The notes under the pieces are model-generated. The model did no database searches, was not told the origin of the DNA, and saw nothing but the letters and a program-made list of their open reading frames with translations. The position numbers and the translations under genes were made by a program. A stretch of 64,000 nt of DNA, taken from NCBI GenBank assembly GCA_023101885.1, contig JALPQD010000206.1, positions 1,949,607-2,013,606 of the forward strand, written 5' to 3'. This document shows positions 49,096 through 60,965 of the stretch, one piece after another. The DNA is from Typhlomys cinereus. Taxonomy: Eukaryota > Chordata > Mammalia > Rodentia > Platacanthomyidae. Within the stretch, counting starts at the first letter, position 1. Every line of letters starts with the position of its first letter.

Positions 49096-49996
49096 CATAG
49101 AATTACATTTCAGTGAAGGCTGCTACTATGTATTGAAACTTTGATCCCACCATTTATATAGCAAATGACCTTTATAATTGTTTTATTCTTAATGTGAGCT
49201 CAAGTTTTCATACCACGAAAGGAAAAGCCTTCTTGATTGAGAAAAAAAAAAAAAAAAGGAGACATCACTTTATCTTTCTGCCTCTACCAGCTGTCATGTT
49301 CAGGCACTTGGGCTTCTGTGTAAAGAGATAACAGAGGAGCTATAAATGCCATCATAATTGATTCCTTTGGTGGTTAGAACATGATCCCTTCACCTTAACA
49401 AAGTCTGTTTTTTTCTGTCAGTTTTCATAGGAAACCATTGCACAGGTGATATGGGAAAGGAATAATCGCAGCAAAATTTTTCACGAACAGTGATGTGTAG
49501 TTCCAATATGTACTTACTACCTTTGAAGTTCAGAAATTCTCTGTAGCATGACCTGCAGCTTGAAAATGTAGAAGATTCATCTGTGTTCTGTTCAGGGAAT
49601 ACATATTCAATTGACTAATTACTTGAAAATCATGAATAATCTCTGATAAGTCACTTTTTTAATGGGCTGGTTGAGAAAGCATTTATAAATTCTTAAAAAC
49701 TCAAAAACAAAAAATAACTTAAAAAACTTTTTGTATTTCCTCAAAGTACAAAGTACAAAGTAAAAGATCCTCAGACACAACTCCTAGTACTCAGTGTGTA
49801 AAGGAATTAGTTACTTTTGTTGTCCAGATATTAATTTCCCCTCACCTTTTGCTCAAATTATTCAGCACTTTGGCTGTAAGGATGAAATTACTGGTATAGA
49901 AGATGTCGTTCATGTAGAGAAGGAAAGAAGGCATAGTATGAGCAGGAGTTACAGGAACACAGCAAACTGAGGGAAAACATTCCTTATAATTAAAAA
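49096..49996. other. AT-rich unassigned DNA
   Basis: A poly(A) run lies at 49242-49258. Nothing else is recognised. Confidence 0.4.
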
Positions 49997-49998
49997 AA

Positions 49999-50272
49999 GG
50001 GTCTGGAGAGGTGGCTCAGGGGTTAAGCTTCTGCCTTGCAGGCAGAAGGTCCTGAGTTCGGATCCTAGATCCCACGTATAGACGCTGGGAAGAGGCAGGG
50101 ACGGCCTGTGTTTCTGGTCCTGGTAGGGCAGAGTAAACAAGGAGGAAGTGGAGGCAGGTCCATGGTGGTTCCCAAATTCATCCGTGGTTCTACACACACA
50201 CACATGTATACACACACACGTGCACACACACACACGCACAATTGAATAAATAATAAAAAATTTAAAAAAAAC
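49999..50272 (+). mobile_element. Young tRNA-derived SINE
   Basis: Starts gggtctggagaggtggctca and keeps the family B box, body, CA-rich block (50192-50239) and attgaataaataataaaa tail. The flanks (attaaaaaaag before, attaaaaagag after) are A-rich and give an approximate TSD. Confidence 0.9.
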
Positions 50273-50389
50273 ATTAAAAAGAGTCACGTGAAACGCAAAC
50301 AGTGAGATTCAACCTATGGCAGTAAGACAAGTGTTAGAATTCCTTAGGGAACAAAGGCCTTTCAATGATGTATCTAATATTTGTTTAAC

Positions 50390-51060
50390 TTTATTTTATT
50401 TTTAATTACAGACAAGCACATGATGTACATTGGACACCCCCTTTCTCTTCTCATGACCCTCCCCTCCCATTTTCCATTTATTCTCCAGATGATTTTATTT
50501 GTAATTTCATTTTATATCTGCCAACATCATTGTATACTAATATGTGAGATCTAGGAAACACAAATTAAACTCAACAAATATATGGTATAGCATTTTTCTT
50601 GTTTTCTTTTTGATATTTATGTAATATGTCTGCAGTCACATTTAAGTTTCATTCAAACAGCACTGCCTTTTTCCTTATGGTTGAAACAATTTCATGATGC
50701 ACATAAGTCACATTTTTTTATCTATTCCTCTGATGGACATCTAAGCTAATTTCATATATTAGCTACTGTGAATATTACTACAAAAGCAAAGACATGCCAG
50801 TATCTCTGTGATACATTGGCTTGTACTTTGGATAAAATTAATAGGAGTGGTACATATGCTTCATATATTACACCTAGTTTTGCTGTTTTTGTTTTAATTT
50901 TGGGAAATCTCCATATGGGTTTGCATAGAGGCTAATTTAAATTTCCACTAGTGTATATAGTGTTCCTTTTGATTTAATTTTTTCTATCACTTGGTTTTTT
51001 TTTTAATGACTGACCTAAAAGGGGAAGATATGAACCCTGTATCTGTTTTTGCTTTTATAA
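50390..51060 (-). mobile_element. Ancient LINE-1 remnant (Lx-like 3' end and ORF2 tail)
   Basis: The antisense 3' end (gacaagcacatgatgtacat) and, further on, ttatctattcctctgatggac and attagctactgtgaatatta match the order of an old L1 3' end and ORF2 tail. It is strongly decayed. Confidence 0.65.
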
Positions 51061-51650
51061 AAAAAAAAAAAACAACTTTAGCTCCATCAGTCTTTGAAAT
51101 CTGAAAATTGTACTAGCATCATTACAGCAACCGGTAACCATCATTATAAGAGTGGCATTGATATCAAGGAAACAACCAATAGCTTTCTAATCTGATTTAA
51201 GGCCTATGTGTTAAAATGGAACACATTTCTATTAGTGTGAACTAGAACAAAGCCTATGAAAAGGAAAGACCTACGTCCCAGAGCAAGAGCCAATGATGAT
51301 TCTTTAACTAAGAGGACAGTATACCATACTGCTTTGTAAATACTTGTTATCCTATCCATAGATGGAAAACTACTCAGAATTCAACCTAGAAGCCTCCTTC
51401 TTCAGCAGAAGGAGTTCATTGCTGAAAAGCACAAGTTGACAACATGCCGAAAAACTTGACAGTAGTGGACCAAACATTATCTCCTGTATGACAGGATTTT
51501 GATATATAAGATTTTCATGGCAAATTTGTATGTTAACACAAGAATCTCTTGAAATATACCTCAACAATTCATCATGAAAGAAAAAAGAACTCAAAGAAAA
51601 TCTATACCTCTCTGAGTAATTACTCAGGAATAATGCTGATGGAGATGAAA
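51061..51650. other. AT-rich unassigned DNA
   Basis: No recognisable gene or repeat. The 99-codon minus-strand frame at 51370-51669 has no recognisable domain and its upstream end touches the U2 pseudogene insertion. Confidence 0.4.
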
Positions 51651-51663
51651 AGAAGGATGTTTT

Positions 51664-51700
51664 CATCATTTCTCGGCCTTTTGGCTAAGATCAAGTGTAG
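51664..51700 (+). pseudogene. U2 snRNA pseudogene, 5' 36 nt only
   Basis: 51665-51700 corresponds to the 5' end of U2 spliceosomal RNA. After four leading bases with two changes, 30 bases from tctcggccttttggctaaga through tcaagtgtag match U2 exactly as I recall it. The rest of U2, including the Sm site, is absent. The fragment lies between agaaggatgttt (51651-51662) and agaaggatgctt (51699-51710), an apparent TSD with one mismatch. The 3'-truncated form without poly(A), between direct repeats, is the known structure of retroposed snRNA pseudogenes. It is not functional. Confidence 0.88.
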
Positions 51701-51710
51701 AAGGATGCTT

Positions 51711-51974
51711 TGTTAATGATATACCCACTGATCTCTGATGCTTACTGGATCATGAAGCATTTCAGCATGTCATCAAAGACTACACTAGATGAAACACAGT
51801 TGGCCGCACAGGTGAAAAGATTTGAAAATATGAGGGTTTCTGTAAGGGGAAGTGAAGGACAATAAGAAGAAAAGGAGAGGGAAAGGTACTTGAGACTAAG
51901 GAGTAAAAATGTAAACTATTATGAATTCACTACATTCGTGTATGCAACATTAAACAAGTAGAAGAATGGAAAAT
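51711..51974. other. Unassigned DNA
   Basis: Short AT-rich spacer between the U2 pseudogene and an L1, with no recognisable feature. Confidence 0.4.
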
Positions 51975-51985
51975 TTTTCGTTTTT

Positions 51986-52754
51986 TTCTATTAGAATTTC
52001 TTCTTTTTTATTATTATTATTATTTCCGCTCAAAAAACTTAACAGGTACACCAGTCCCCTCCCTCCCTCCACCTCCCCCTGATCCCCTTGCTCTCCCCTC
52101 CTCCTCCCTCCCCATCCCCCAGTGCCTCCCCCCCAATCCCTGGAGCATCCTTTAATGTGCATGCCAAACTCTCCTCTGGGTCCTCCTCTCTGATGAGGTG
52201 CAAGGGCCCAGGGGGCATTTCCCAGAACCCTTTCCTGTGTTCCCCTTAAGCTTAAGAACACTATTATGACTGTCAGTCCCTAGGCTACAAGGATCCTAGT
52301 GCCTTTAGTCCATGCTAGACTTTGTGGGGTCAATAATGTGTTGGACATAGCGCAGATCATGCAAAGCCCTATTATGATTGTTTCAGCCCTAACTTGTGTG
52401 GAGTATCTTGCATATCATTACTCCTCTCATCCTTGTGCTCTTACAATCTTACCACCCCCTCTTCCGCAAATTTCCCTGAGCTTCAGGATGGGGAGAGGTT
52501 AGGCTGGCCCAGTTCCAGGTGGTTGATATAGAGTCTCTGATGTTCTGAATTATGCAGATAGAAAGTAACAATTTTGTAAATGGTTGATTGACCCCTCTGT
52601 CACTGTGGTCTCCTACTTTTATTTCATCAACCTTTGAATATACTCTTGTAACAAGATTCTAATTTAACAGGTTTTTATCTCTGGCCAGGGGGTGACATCC
52701 AATACCCATCAGGATGGAGCCAAAGGCATTGCAGGAGGAGCAAAACCGAAAAAA
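51986..52754 (-). mobile_element. LINE-1 3' UTR, 5'-inverted (twin-primed)
   Basis: About 52020-52547 is antisense 3' UTR. 52548-52754 runs in sense (gcagatagaaagtaacaatt through gcaggaggagcaaaaccg). The two pieces are adjacent in the L1 3' UTR with about a dozen bases lost. The flanks share ttttcgttttt (51975-51985 and 52755-52765). Between the T run and the normal L1 terminus lie about 17 extra bases (ctattagaatttcttc). Confidence 0.88.
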
Positions 52755-52808
52755 TTTTCGTTTTTATAGTAGAAAAGAAAGTATTAGGCTTTATTATGGA
52801 GTTTTCTT

Positions 52809-53355
52809 TATTTAATTTTTATTTTTTTAATTTCTTCCACTCATATAAAGTTGATAAGTATCCCATTCCCCTCCCTCCCTCCACCCCTCCCTGGATCCCC
52901 TTGCTCCCTCCCCCGTTTTCTCTTTCCTTTACCTCCTTCCCTCCCTTTCTTCCAGTGCTCCCCCCCATTCCTGGAGCATTCTCTAGTGTGCATGTCAAAC
53001 TTCCCTCTGGGTCCTCTTCTCTGATGAGGTGTAAGGACTCAGTGGCGTTGCCTAGAGCTCTTTTTTTGTGTTCTCCTTTAGTATAGGAACACTATTGTGG
53101 CTGTTAATCCCTTGCCTCTAAGGATCGTTGTGCCTGTGATCCATGCTAGACTATGGGGATTCAATGACATGTTGGTAATTATGCAAGTCATGTAAAGTCC
53201 TAATATGATTACTTCGCCCCTAACTTGTATGGGATATCTTGCATATTGTTGCTCCTCCCCATCTTTAGACTCACAATTGTACTGCTTCCTCTTCGGCAAA
53301 TTTCCCTGAGCTGTAGGATGGGGAGAGATTAGGCTGGCCTGGTTCCAGGTGGTTG
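52809..53355 (-). mobile_element. LINE-1 3' UTR, 5'-truncated
   Basis: Antisense terminus (tttcttccactcatataaag), CT-rich tract and 3' UTR to ctggttccaggtggttg. TSD tggagttttctt, 12 of 12, at 52797-52808 and 53356-53367. It lies only about 45 bp beyond the previous L1 insertion. Confidence 0.92.
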
Positions 53356-53367
53356 TGGAGTTTTCTT

Positions 53368-53612
53368 AAGATGAAATTTTTACTTCTCTTTTCCTCTGCT
53401 TATCTGTCCACCTTTGTTTCCTCCTACCTCACGCTAACATGAAAATGTTTCTATTACTATACTAGTTCATTCGTCTCTTCATATTTTCCTAAGTTTTCAA
53501 TAGCATACAATGAACAAAACCATTTCTTTTAACAAATGCTGTGTATGTGTGTGTGTGTATATGTATGCATGTGGCTGTATTTACATGGATAATGGTGTGA
53601 ATTTGTTTTCCT
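53368..53612. other. Unassigned DNA with a short TG tract
   Basis: TG/TA-rich stretch near 53542-53575. No gene recognised. Confidence 0.4.
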
Positions 53613-53627
53613 CTAACGCATCTTTTC

Positions 53628-53918
53628 TTTATTATTTATTCAATTGTGCATGTATGTATGTGTGTGCCTGTGTGTATGTATGTGTGTGTATAGAACCATG
53701 GACGAATTCGGGAACCACCATGGACCGCCTACACTTCCTCCTTGTTTACTCTGCCCCAAGATTCACAGGCTCTGCCCTACCAGGACCAGAAATGTAGGCC
53801 ACCTCTGCTTCTTCCTGGCGTCTATACTTCTATACCTATACATGGGGTCTAGATCTGAACTCAGGACCCTCCGCCTGCAAGGCAGAGGCTTAACCCCTGA
53901 GCCACCTCTCCAGCCCCA
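53628..53918 (-). mobile_element. Young tRNA-derived SINE
   Basis: Antisense full-length copy with tail, TG-rich block (53646-53690), body and head ending at gagccacctctccagcccc. TSD ctaacgcatcttttc at 53613-53627 and ctaacacatcttttc at 53919-53933 (one mismatch at a CpG-like position). The body carries a small internal duplication near 53825-53840. Confidence 0.92.
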
Positions 53919-53933
53919 CTAACACATCTTTTC

Positions 53934-56099
53934 AGTCCAAGTTTATATAAAACAAGGCCAGGAAAAATGCCTTGTATGAAATGAAAAGAAAATCTCATTA
54001 AGCAAGGAGGAATAACTTTATAATATGAGGGTGATTTTCACTTTCCTCTACAAGACAGTAAACCTACTTAGCCACAGTTTTGGATTTTGGAAATTAAAAT
54101 TCATAACTGATTCACTAATATGTAGGTCTCAAGTGAAGGAGTTTTCTTTTTTTTTTTCCAGGTAGTATATGAATCATAAATCATGATCAATGTTTCTAGT
54201 ATTGAAGAGATTGGTGAAGCTCCAGAAACCATCCCTCAATTTTACATAGTGAGAAAAGAGAAACAGAAAAGGGCAAAAGATCTGATTAAGGTAATCGCAT
54301 AGCCGTCCATGGCTTTGCACTATAGTATTTAGCAAGGAAGAACCTTTGTGACATTGCATGATCCAATGCTGCCTAGCTTGGTAAGACTACACACAGTGTT
54401 TATTTTAGATAAAGAACATCGTTCAGCTTTCCTCTTTGACTGCATCTCAATATACAAATGGTAATAAATGTAGGGAAGTTCATTTCAAAATTACATCTCT
54501 ATAATATATACTAAACTAGCATACTGACTTGGATAGAAGTGTTCTTTTTCAGGTTTCTTAATACTCATGAATTTTTTGACCCATGCTGTTCAATAAAACA
54601 TATGAAGGCCAAATAGCTTTTCTAGCCCATTGCATCCCAAGTATTCACATAATACTTTCCTTCAGCAAGAGAGTTATAAGTATCAAGAAAGAGGGAGCTG
54701 CAGTACAGGTTTTATTATTGAAAGTGCTAAAATACAGGTGGAACTGAACTGGAGACTTTCAGAATTACTCATTGTAATATTGTCTGGGTTTTTTTTGTCT
54801 AAGAATTAGACTCAGGGATGCTAAGAATAGCAGCTACAGCATTTTCCATGAGTAAGAAATGGATTGGGGTCCTATAAATAATTCATTTCAAATTAACTAG
54901 CAGCAACATCCCTGACATCCACAATCTTTCTTGGTTATGACTTCCGGAGACACAGAATATGTGCTCAAAATAATATCACCACACTGTACTGCCACTAAGG
55001 AGCTAAGGATATTAAAGATTTTCCCTACAGAGAAAAAGTATGCACTACCAATTCCAAATTATTATACAATTCATTTACGCATTTTTGATTCACAGAAAAG
55101 GAAAACAAAACAATTAACATAAAAGCAGTTTGGTAAAATTATTCTCATGCCTCAAACTCAGTGGAAAATTTGGTGATTCAAAAATGTTCCCTTTTCTAAT
55201 ATTTCTACTTGACCCTGAATACCAGCTTACTTAACTGTCTTCTTAATTGTTCTTTTTCTAATATCTGTAAACATTTTCTTTGTACCTTATGTGTGTCTTG
55301 CATATCAAATTATTTGCAAATCTGTTGATCCATATTGTGCTTTTTTAGCAAGGTAATTACAAACTAAAATATGTAAGTTTTACAAAATCTATTCAGGAAT
55401 AATATTTGCTTTTATCTTTATGAAGGTATGAATAGGGCATAATTGATAAAGATGTGTTTTGGGATTATCCATGGAATTTTAATCACAAGGAGTTTTCTAT
55501 GAATGTTTTTGTGCTGAAATATAAGCACTCCTATGATTGGGATTAGGAAGGACTTGATTCTAGGTCCTTGAGACTATCAATAACTTCTATTATTTTCAGA
55601 TTTCTGTTCATAAGTGATGATTCTGGTGGTAGTTTTAAGGAAATACATATGAAAAGTACCTGCTCAGTGTATAGCATACAATAAGCATTTCTTATCCACT
55701 CTATTATTATTATTATTTTAATTAATCTGAAAAGCCTTTGTATTTAAATGATTGAATAAAAGTACAAAATGTAAAACCTTAAAGAGATGGTCAGAGTCTT
55801 ATTAAAATGGCAACATGGAAGCAAAATAGTAATCCTTAGCTAATCATTTATATGTCTACAATGTTAAGATATAAAGTCTTCAGAATGATCCTTCTATAAA
55901 TATTTATTGAAAGATAACAAAAATGTTCTTCTCTCTTATCTCTCGAATAATGCTGTGTTCTGATAACAAGAAGCTACAGGAAAAGACTATACTAACTCCT
56001 CATTACATCAATAAAATTACCATTAGGTTATGATAATTTGACATTTAGAAGACTTTAGCAAATCCAACTTTTCTACCTTATGTATGTCTTCTATAAGAT
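53934..56099. other. AT-rich unassigned DNA
   Basis: No recognisable exon, repeat or RNA gene over about 2.2 kb. Confidence 0.5.
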
Positions 56100-56250
56100 A
56101 TTCTTTTTTCTTTCTTTATTCTTGTTTTATTTATTCTTTTACAATCTCAAACATGTACATGATGCATTTCAATGACATTTGCTCCTTCCTCATTCCTTTT
56201 TGATGGTTTTCAACATATCCTTCTCATACTTTTCTGTCATTTTTGTCTTA
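56100..56250 (-). mobile_element. Possible ancient LINE-1 3' end (Lx-like)
   Basis: T-rich start followed by caaacatgtacatgatgcat and C/T-rich text resembles the antisense 3' end of old rodent L1. It is short and uncertain. Confidence 0.4.
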
Positions 56251-56929
56251 AGAATTATGGTATAAAATGATACATGGGCTGAAGAAAAAATACATTTAGA
56301 ATGTAGGTAGTTGTTATGGTGGAGCTTCCAGCTCCACGTGGTTAAGCATCCTCAATAAAGATAAAAAGTGTTTGATCAATCTCCTGTGAGTCAGGCAACA
56401 GTGTTAACACTAGGCAGCGAAGCCCATGGGAGGCCATCCCCACTGGCATCTAATGGAGTCCTGTCCTTGATATGAAAGCATGAATTTTAGGATTCTTTTT
56501 ACCTTGCTCAATTGTAGGAAACTACCTAGTGTCACCTGCACACACCTGCACACCTGCACTAACGAGTAAACCTAAGTAAAACTTTCTGTACAACATTACT
56601 CTTTTTGGGGGGAGAGTTGTGTTCATAGATGTCAAATAGCTCTCTGGGTAAATAAGTAGAGGTAACCAGAAATGGGAGTAGTCCCATAGTTGTGTTTCAG
56701 AGGGTTGACAGACACCATACATAGTATTTCAACCAACCCATATTCCAAGGCTCACTGGTCAAAACACAAAGCTTAGAATGAGTAGAGACACATCCTCTCT
56801 CTTCTCTGTCACCCACAGAAGCACATTCAGCACAGCAGTCCCTGTTGCAATACTTCTAAGCTCATGCCTTGACCTTACATGGATTTACTTGCATGTATTT
56901 TAAATATTTTCCTCCATAGTCACATTTCT
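56251..56929. other. Unassigned DNA
   Basis: No recognisable feature. A short inverted repeat (ggagcttccagctcc) lies at 56321-56335. Confidence 0.4.
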
Positions 56930-57326
56930 TCTTTTTTTTTCTTTCATCCATGTGTGTATGAGGTGTGTATGTGTGTGTGTGAGTGTGCACATGTCTGCAT
57001 TTATTTTTGTGTGTTAGTATATGTACACGACTGAGTGTGTGCCTGTAGAAAATCAGGTGCAATATCGGGAATCATCCTTGATTGCTCTTCCAAATCTCAT
57101 TTTTGTGATTTTGAATCTCTAGTTAAATCCAAAGCATGTGTTTTAGTCCAGTCTGGTGAGCTAGGTTGTTTTGGGATTCCCAGATTCTGCTTTCCAGGAC
57201 TGAAATAACAAGTTTAACTAAAATTACTGGTGCCATATCCGCCCTGTTTTTATATAGGATCTGGGGATCTAAGCTTTTAAGGTCCTTTGCTTGAGGTTCT
57301 AACCAATTAGCTATCTCTCTAGCACT
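56930..57326 (-). mobile_element. Old tRNA-derived SINE (B3-like)
   Basis: The minus strand begins with a decayed tRNA-like head (gctagagagatagctaattg) followed by ccttaaaagcttagatcccc, and the + strand start is TG-rich (56953-57035). The order of parts matches B3/B2-type SINEs, but divergence is high. Confidence 0.65.
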
Positions 57327-57985
57327 TTATAGTCACATTTCTTAAACAACCTTTCTGATTTCAGCCAGTGGACACACATATGGGCAAACACAACTGTAAT
57401 GGCATTCTGCCTCTTAGTCTCTTTGATGCCTGGCATGGAGACTTCACAGTGCTCTCTCTTGCCTCTGCTCCAGTTCCAAATCTAGTGACTGGAGCACAAG
57501 GTCCTGTGGTCAAAGGGCTCACATTTGTGATTTATTACCACTGTTTTGAAATTATTTAATATGGAGTTTATGGTCTATTTGTGAACTTGGACAGGACAAT
57601 GGATTTTGAGAGAAAAAGAGAGATAGTAATGAAGAGGGAGCATAGAGGCTGCTTCACACTTAGACTAGCAAGCCCATGTTTCCAGTTTTCTTCTTTTCTC
57701 CTGATAGCTCCAATTCTACTGCCTATTTTCCAGTGGCCATTACAATCTTACACTCCAAATGGAATTTAGTAAATGTTTAAACAAATGCTTCCTGGTACTT
57801 CACTGCATTGTATAGTGTCTGTCCTGGGTTAGTGGTCATCAATTTAGTTTGCAGCCTGTGCACCTTGTGGTCATACTGAGTCAAGAATCAGAAACGGCCT
57901 CAGTGTTGTTTGCATTCTCTTTAATGTACACTACCTCTCTGGCTTTGGTTGGCAAGGCACTACAATTAGAATATAATCATGCTCT
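57327..57985. other. Unassigned DNA
   Basis: Slightly higher GC near 57400-57540. No recognisable gene or repeat. Confidence 0.4.
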
Positions 57986-58148
57986 CACCATTGCCACTTT
58001 ATTTATTTTTATGTGATGACTCCCAGTGGAAATCACAGGACAACTTTCAGAAGTCACTTCCTCGTTCAACCCTATGCGCTTCTGGGTAGTTGAACTTAGG
58101 TTCTCATGGCTTCAAGGAAACATCTTGAACTATCTTGCCCATGCAGCC
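57986..58148 (-). mobile_element. Old SINE, B3/RSINE-like fragment
   Basis: acaggacaactttcagaagt, ttctgggtagttgaacttag and ttgcccatgcagcc follow the antisense order of rodent B3/RSINE elements. Confidence 0.55.
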
Positions 58149-58606
58149 TTGTTTCTTCAATTAGCAAATCAAACTCATCATGGGTCAGGAAAGAAACCAT
58201 TGAAAAATTAAAATATTTCATATGTTATGACCTTTACAGCACTTTTCCCCTCATTTTGAATGATGCTCACGCTTTCTCTCCTTCTCCATGGATCTTATTC
58301 TCTCTCTTTCTCTCTTTGGTCCTGTTTCTTATAGATTCTGTGCCTTATCTCTGCCTAGTGGAGACCTGGTCTTGTTAAGTTTGAGACTATGATATTTACC
58401 TCTGTAACTGAAGCAGATAGGAGTGTATATATTATAAAATGAGACATACAAATTGTTAAAGGAATAAATCACTGCTCCATATACAAGTAGCCTCCTTCTC
58501 TATATTGATCTGACTAAATAGAAAGCTATGTGATAAAGAGGTGTTTAACAGAAAATGTCTGATTTGTTCATTATGACACATTAAAAATAGTATATAAAAG
58601 CTGTTT
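58149..58606. other. Unassigned DNA
   Basis: A CT-rich stretch lies at 58270-58320. Nothing else is recognised. Confidence 0.4.
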
Positions 58607-58620
58607 AGAACTGAAAAATT

Positions 58621-58829
58621 GGGCTGGAGAGGTGGGTCAGGGGTTAAGCCTGTGCCTTGCAGACAGAAGGCCCTGAGTTCAGATCCTAGACCCCACGTAT
58701 AGACGCTGGGCAAAAGCGAGGGTGGCCTGCGTTTCTGGTTCTGGTAGGGCAGAGCCTGTGAATCCCGGGGCGGAGTAAACAAGGAGGAGTTGGAGGTAGT
58801 CCATGGTGGTTCCCGAATTCATCCGTGGT

Positions 58830-58889
<60 letters not shown>

Positions 58890-58918
58890 CACATACATGC
58901 ACAATTGAATAAAAACAA
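58621..58918 (+). mobile_element. Young tRNA-derived SINE with a long (CA)n
   Basis: Complete copy from gggctggagaggtgggtcag through body, (CA)n at 58833-58893 and the caattgaataaaaac tail. TSD agaactgaa at 58607-58615 and 58919-58927. Confidence 0.92.
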
Positions 58919-58927
58919 AGAACTGAA

Positions 58928-60449
58928 GAAACAATTTCTACAATTAATAAGGTTAACTCCTTGCCTTCTTGTATTTGTGAAGTATAGTGTTGAAATGTTT
59001 TGAAAACATTCAGGTTTGCTGTCAGCCATATTTTTGAGAAATAAAAACCTGTCTTTTCTTTGATTTCATAGAGTAGTTAAAGAACTGATGTTCATTTGCT
59101 TATATCAGCAAAGAGTTTAAAATCTCAATAAGCAGTATTTGGGAGAAAATTCATTCAGCAAAGAAGCACATATCTATATATTTATGTCTAAATTGACAAT
59201 AGTGAGGAAATAGATCCAGTAATCTATGTGCTAAACCTAAGCACCTCACTATACCTAAGTTACCTCGCTTATAGTCTCCATTTTATCTTTATGAATGTTT
59301 ATTGAAGATGTGAAGAAAGGAAAAGAAAAGCTTGAGGGTAAGCTGACTTTGTAAATAAGCATAAGCATATGTACTACGTGGCAAGAGAAAATTAGCTGAA
59401 TACAATTTGCATACCTTCAAGTTTCTAGGACTAGTGTTGACTACAAACTACAGAGAGTAATGGGATGCAGCCCTACATGAAAACCTGAAGAGCATCTCAG
59501 AAGCACATACTCTAATAAAAATGTTTTTAACGTAAAGAGACCTCTGCTAGGGATTGTAATCTTTATTCAGAGAATAGACAGTTTAAAAACACTCTTTGTA
59601 CACAGTGGGAATGGAGTACACAGTGGAGAAAGAGCAGTAAGAAATGCAATGAGAACCTGTCCTCCTAGATTCCATGGTCCACTGGAAGTGACAGGCATTG
59701 CACAATTAGCTAGAAGAAACTTACAAGTGATTTATGTGTGATACAGATTCTGTTGTGCTATAAAAAGTATTAGTAGAAAAGTGTTTTTTCAGGAAATCAC
59801 ATTTAATTGAGACTGGAGGTTAAGGATGAATTTTAGAAAATCTAAAAGACAAGAAGGAGGCATATTGCCATCTTTGCCTTTTATACCAAAAGAAAATAAA
59901 TCTCGACAAACTTTTAAAGCAGCTAAACTGATTTGGCATGTATGCTAGATTAAAGAAATTATCTTTCTGTTTTTGTACTTTCCTTATAAAGAGAGTGTTG
60001 CTAGGCAAATTAATGAAACACAAGAAGCCACTTTTCATGAGAGTTAATGGTACATAAAAATGCCTATTGAGAAAAATGATTCCATATTAAAACAGAAAAG
60101 ACAACATTTCAACATTTATGCCTGACCTTCCTAAATTACATCAAGTCACTGCATTTATACTCTAGCAGGTGCTTTTCACACTATAAATAGATCTGCCATG
60201 GCTTTTCATGCACATCCCTCACTGATAGGTCCTAGCTGAATAGTCCAGGGCCATTTCAATATATTCTTCCTCAATCTATGGAATTTGGAAATTAGAAGCA
60301 TGTGATTCCCTAATCTGGCTATAATGTATATAGAAAAATCTGACATAACACACATTTGATAAATTGGTATGTACAGAATGTTGAATGCCAAAGAACACTT
60401 CAAATTTTATAGTGAAAAATTGATAAACTTAATTTCTTATCCTGCCAAA
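58928..60449. other. AT-rich unassigned DNA
   Basis: No recognisable feature. Confidence 0.45.
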
Positions 60450-60965
60450 TTATGTAATTCTTTTTAAATTTTATTTAACAGTTTCATAAATGTACACAAT
60501 GAATTTAAATTGCTTTCATACTGTATTACCACTGTAAATTGTATCTACTCCATTTGTATTGGAAATTTCCTTCTTCCCAGCTCTTTTCTCTCTTATTTTC
60601 AAATGTGTATTGCCCAAGGTGTTTCATAACACTTTCCTGTTATAGTTTATTTTTGGGCACATGTTAATGCATGTATATTGTGTGTGTACCACCAAAGGAA
60701 TTATCTACCTTTCCCACAGCTAGTGCTTAACCTCAAAGGGATGATGCTTCATCCAGCTTTCCTTTTATCATAATGTAATGTTTACAGATCAAACCTTGTA
60801 CATGTCTTGTTGAGATAAACACAGCTTCCATGAGATCATGGATTACCACAGCCTTACCATGTCCAGAAGGCACTACTTGGAGATGCTCCTTCATACACTT
60901 TGGTTCTTACATTCTTCGTCTCCCTTTTTGTATATTTCTTTGTTCTTTCATAACTCATTAACAGA
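60450..60965 (-). mobile_element. Ancient LINE-1 (Lx-like) 3' UTR remnant
   Basis: The antisense order of ataaatgtacacaatgaatt, a C/T-rich stretch, and ggttcttacattcttcgtct near 60902 matches old Lx-type 3' UTR structure. It is strongly decayed. Confidence 0.5.
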
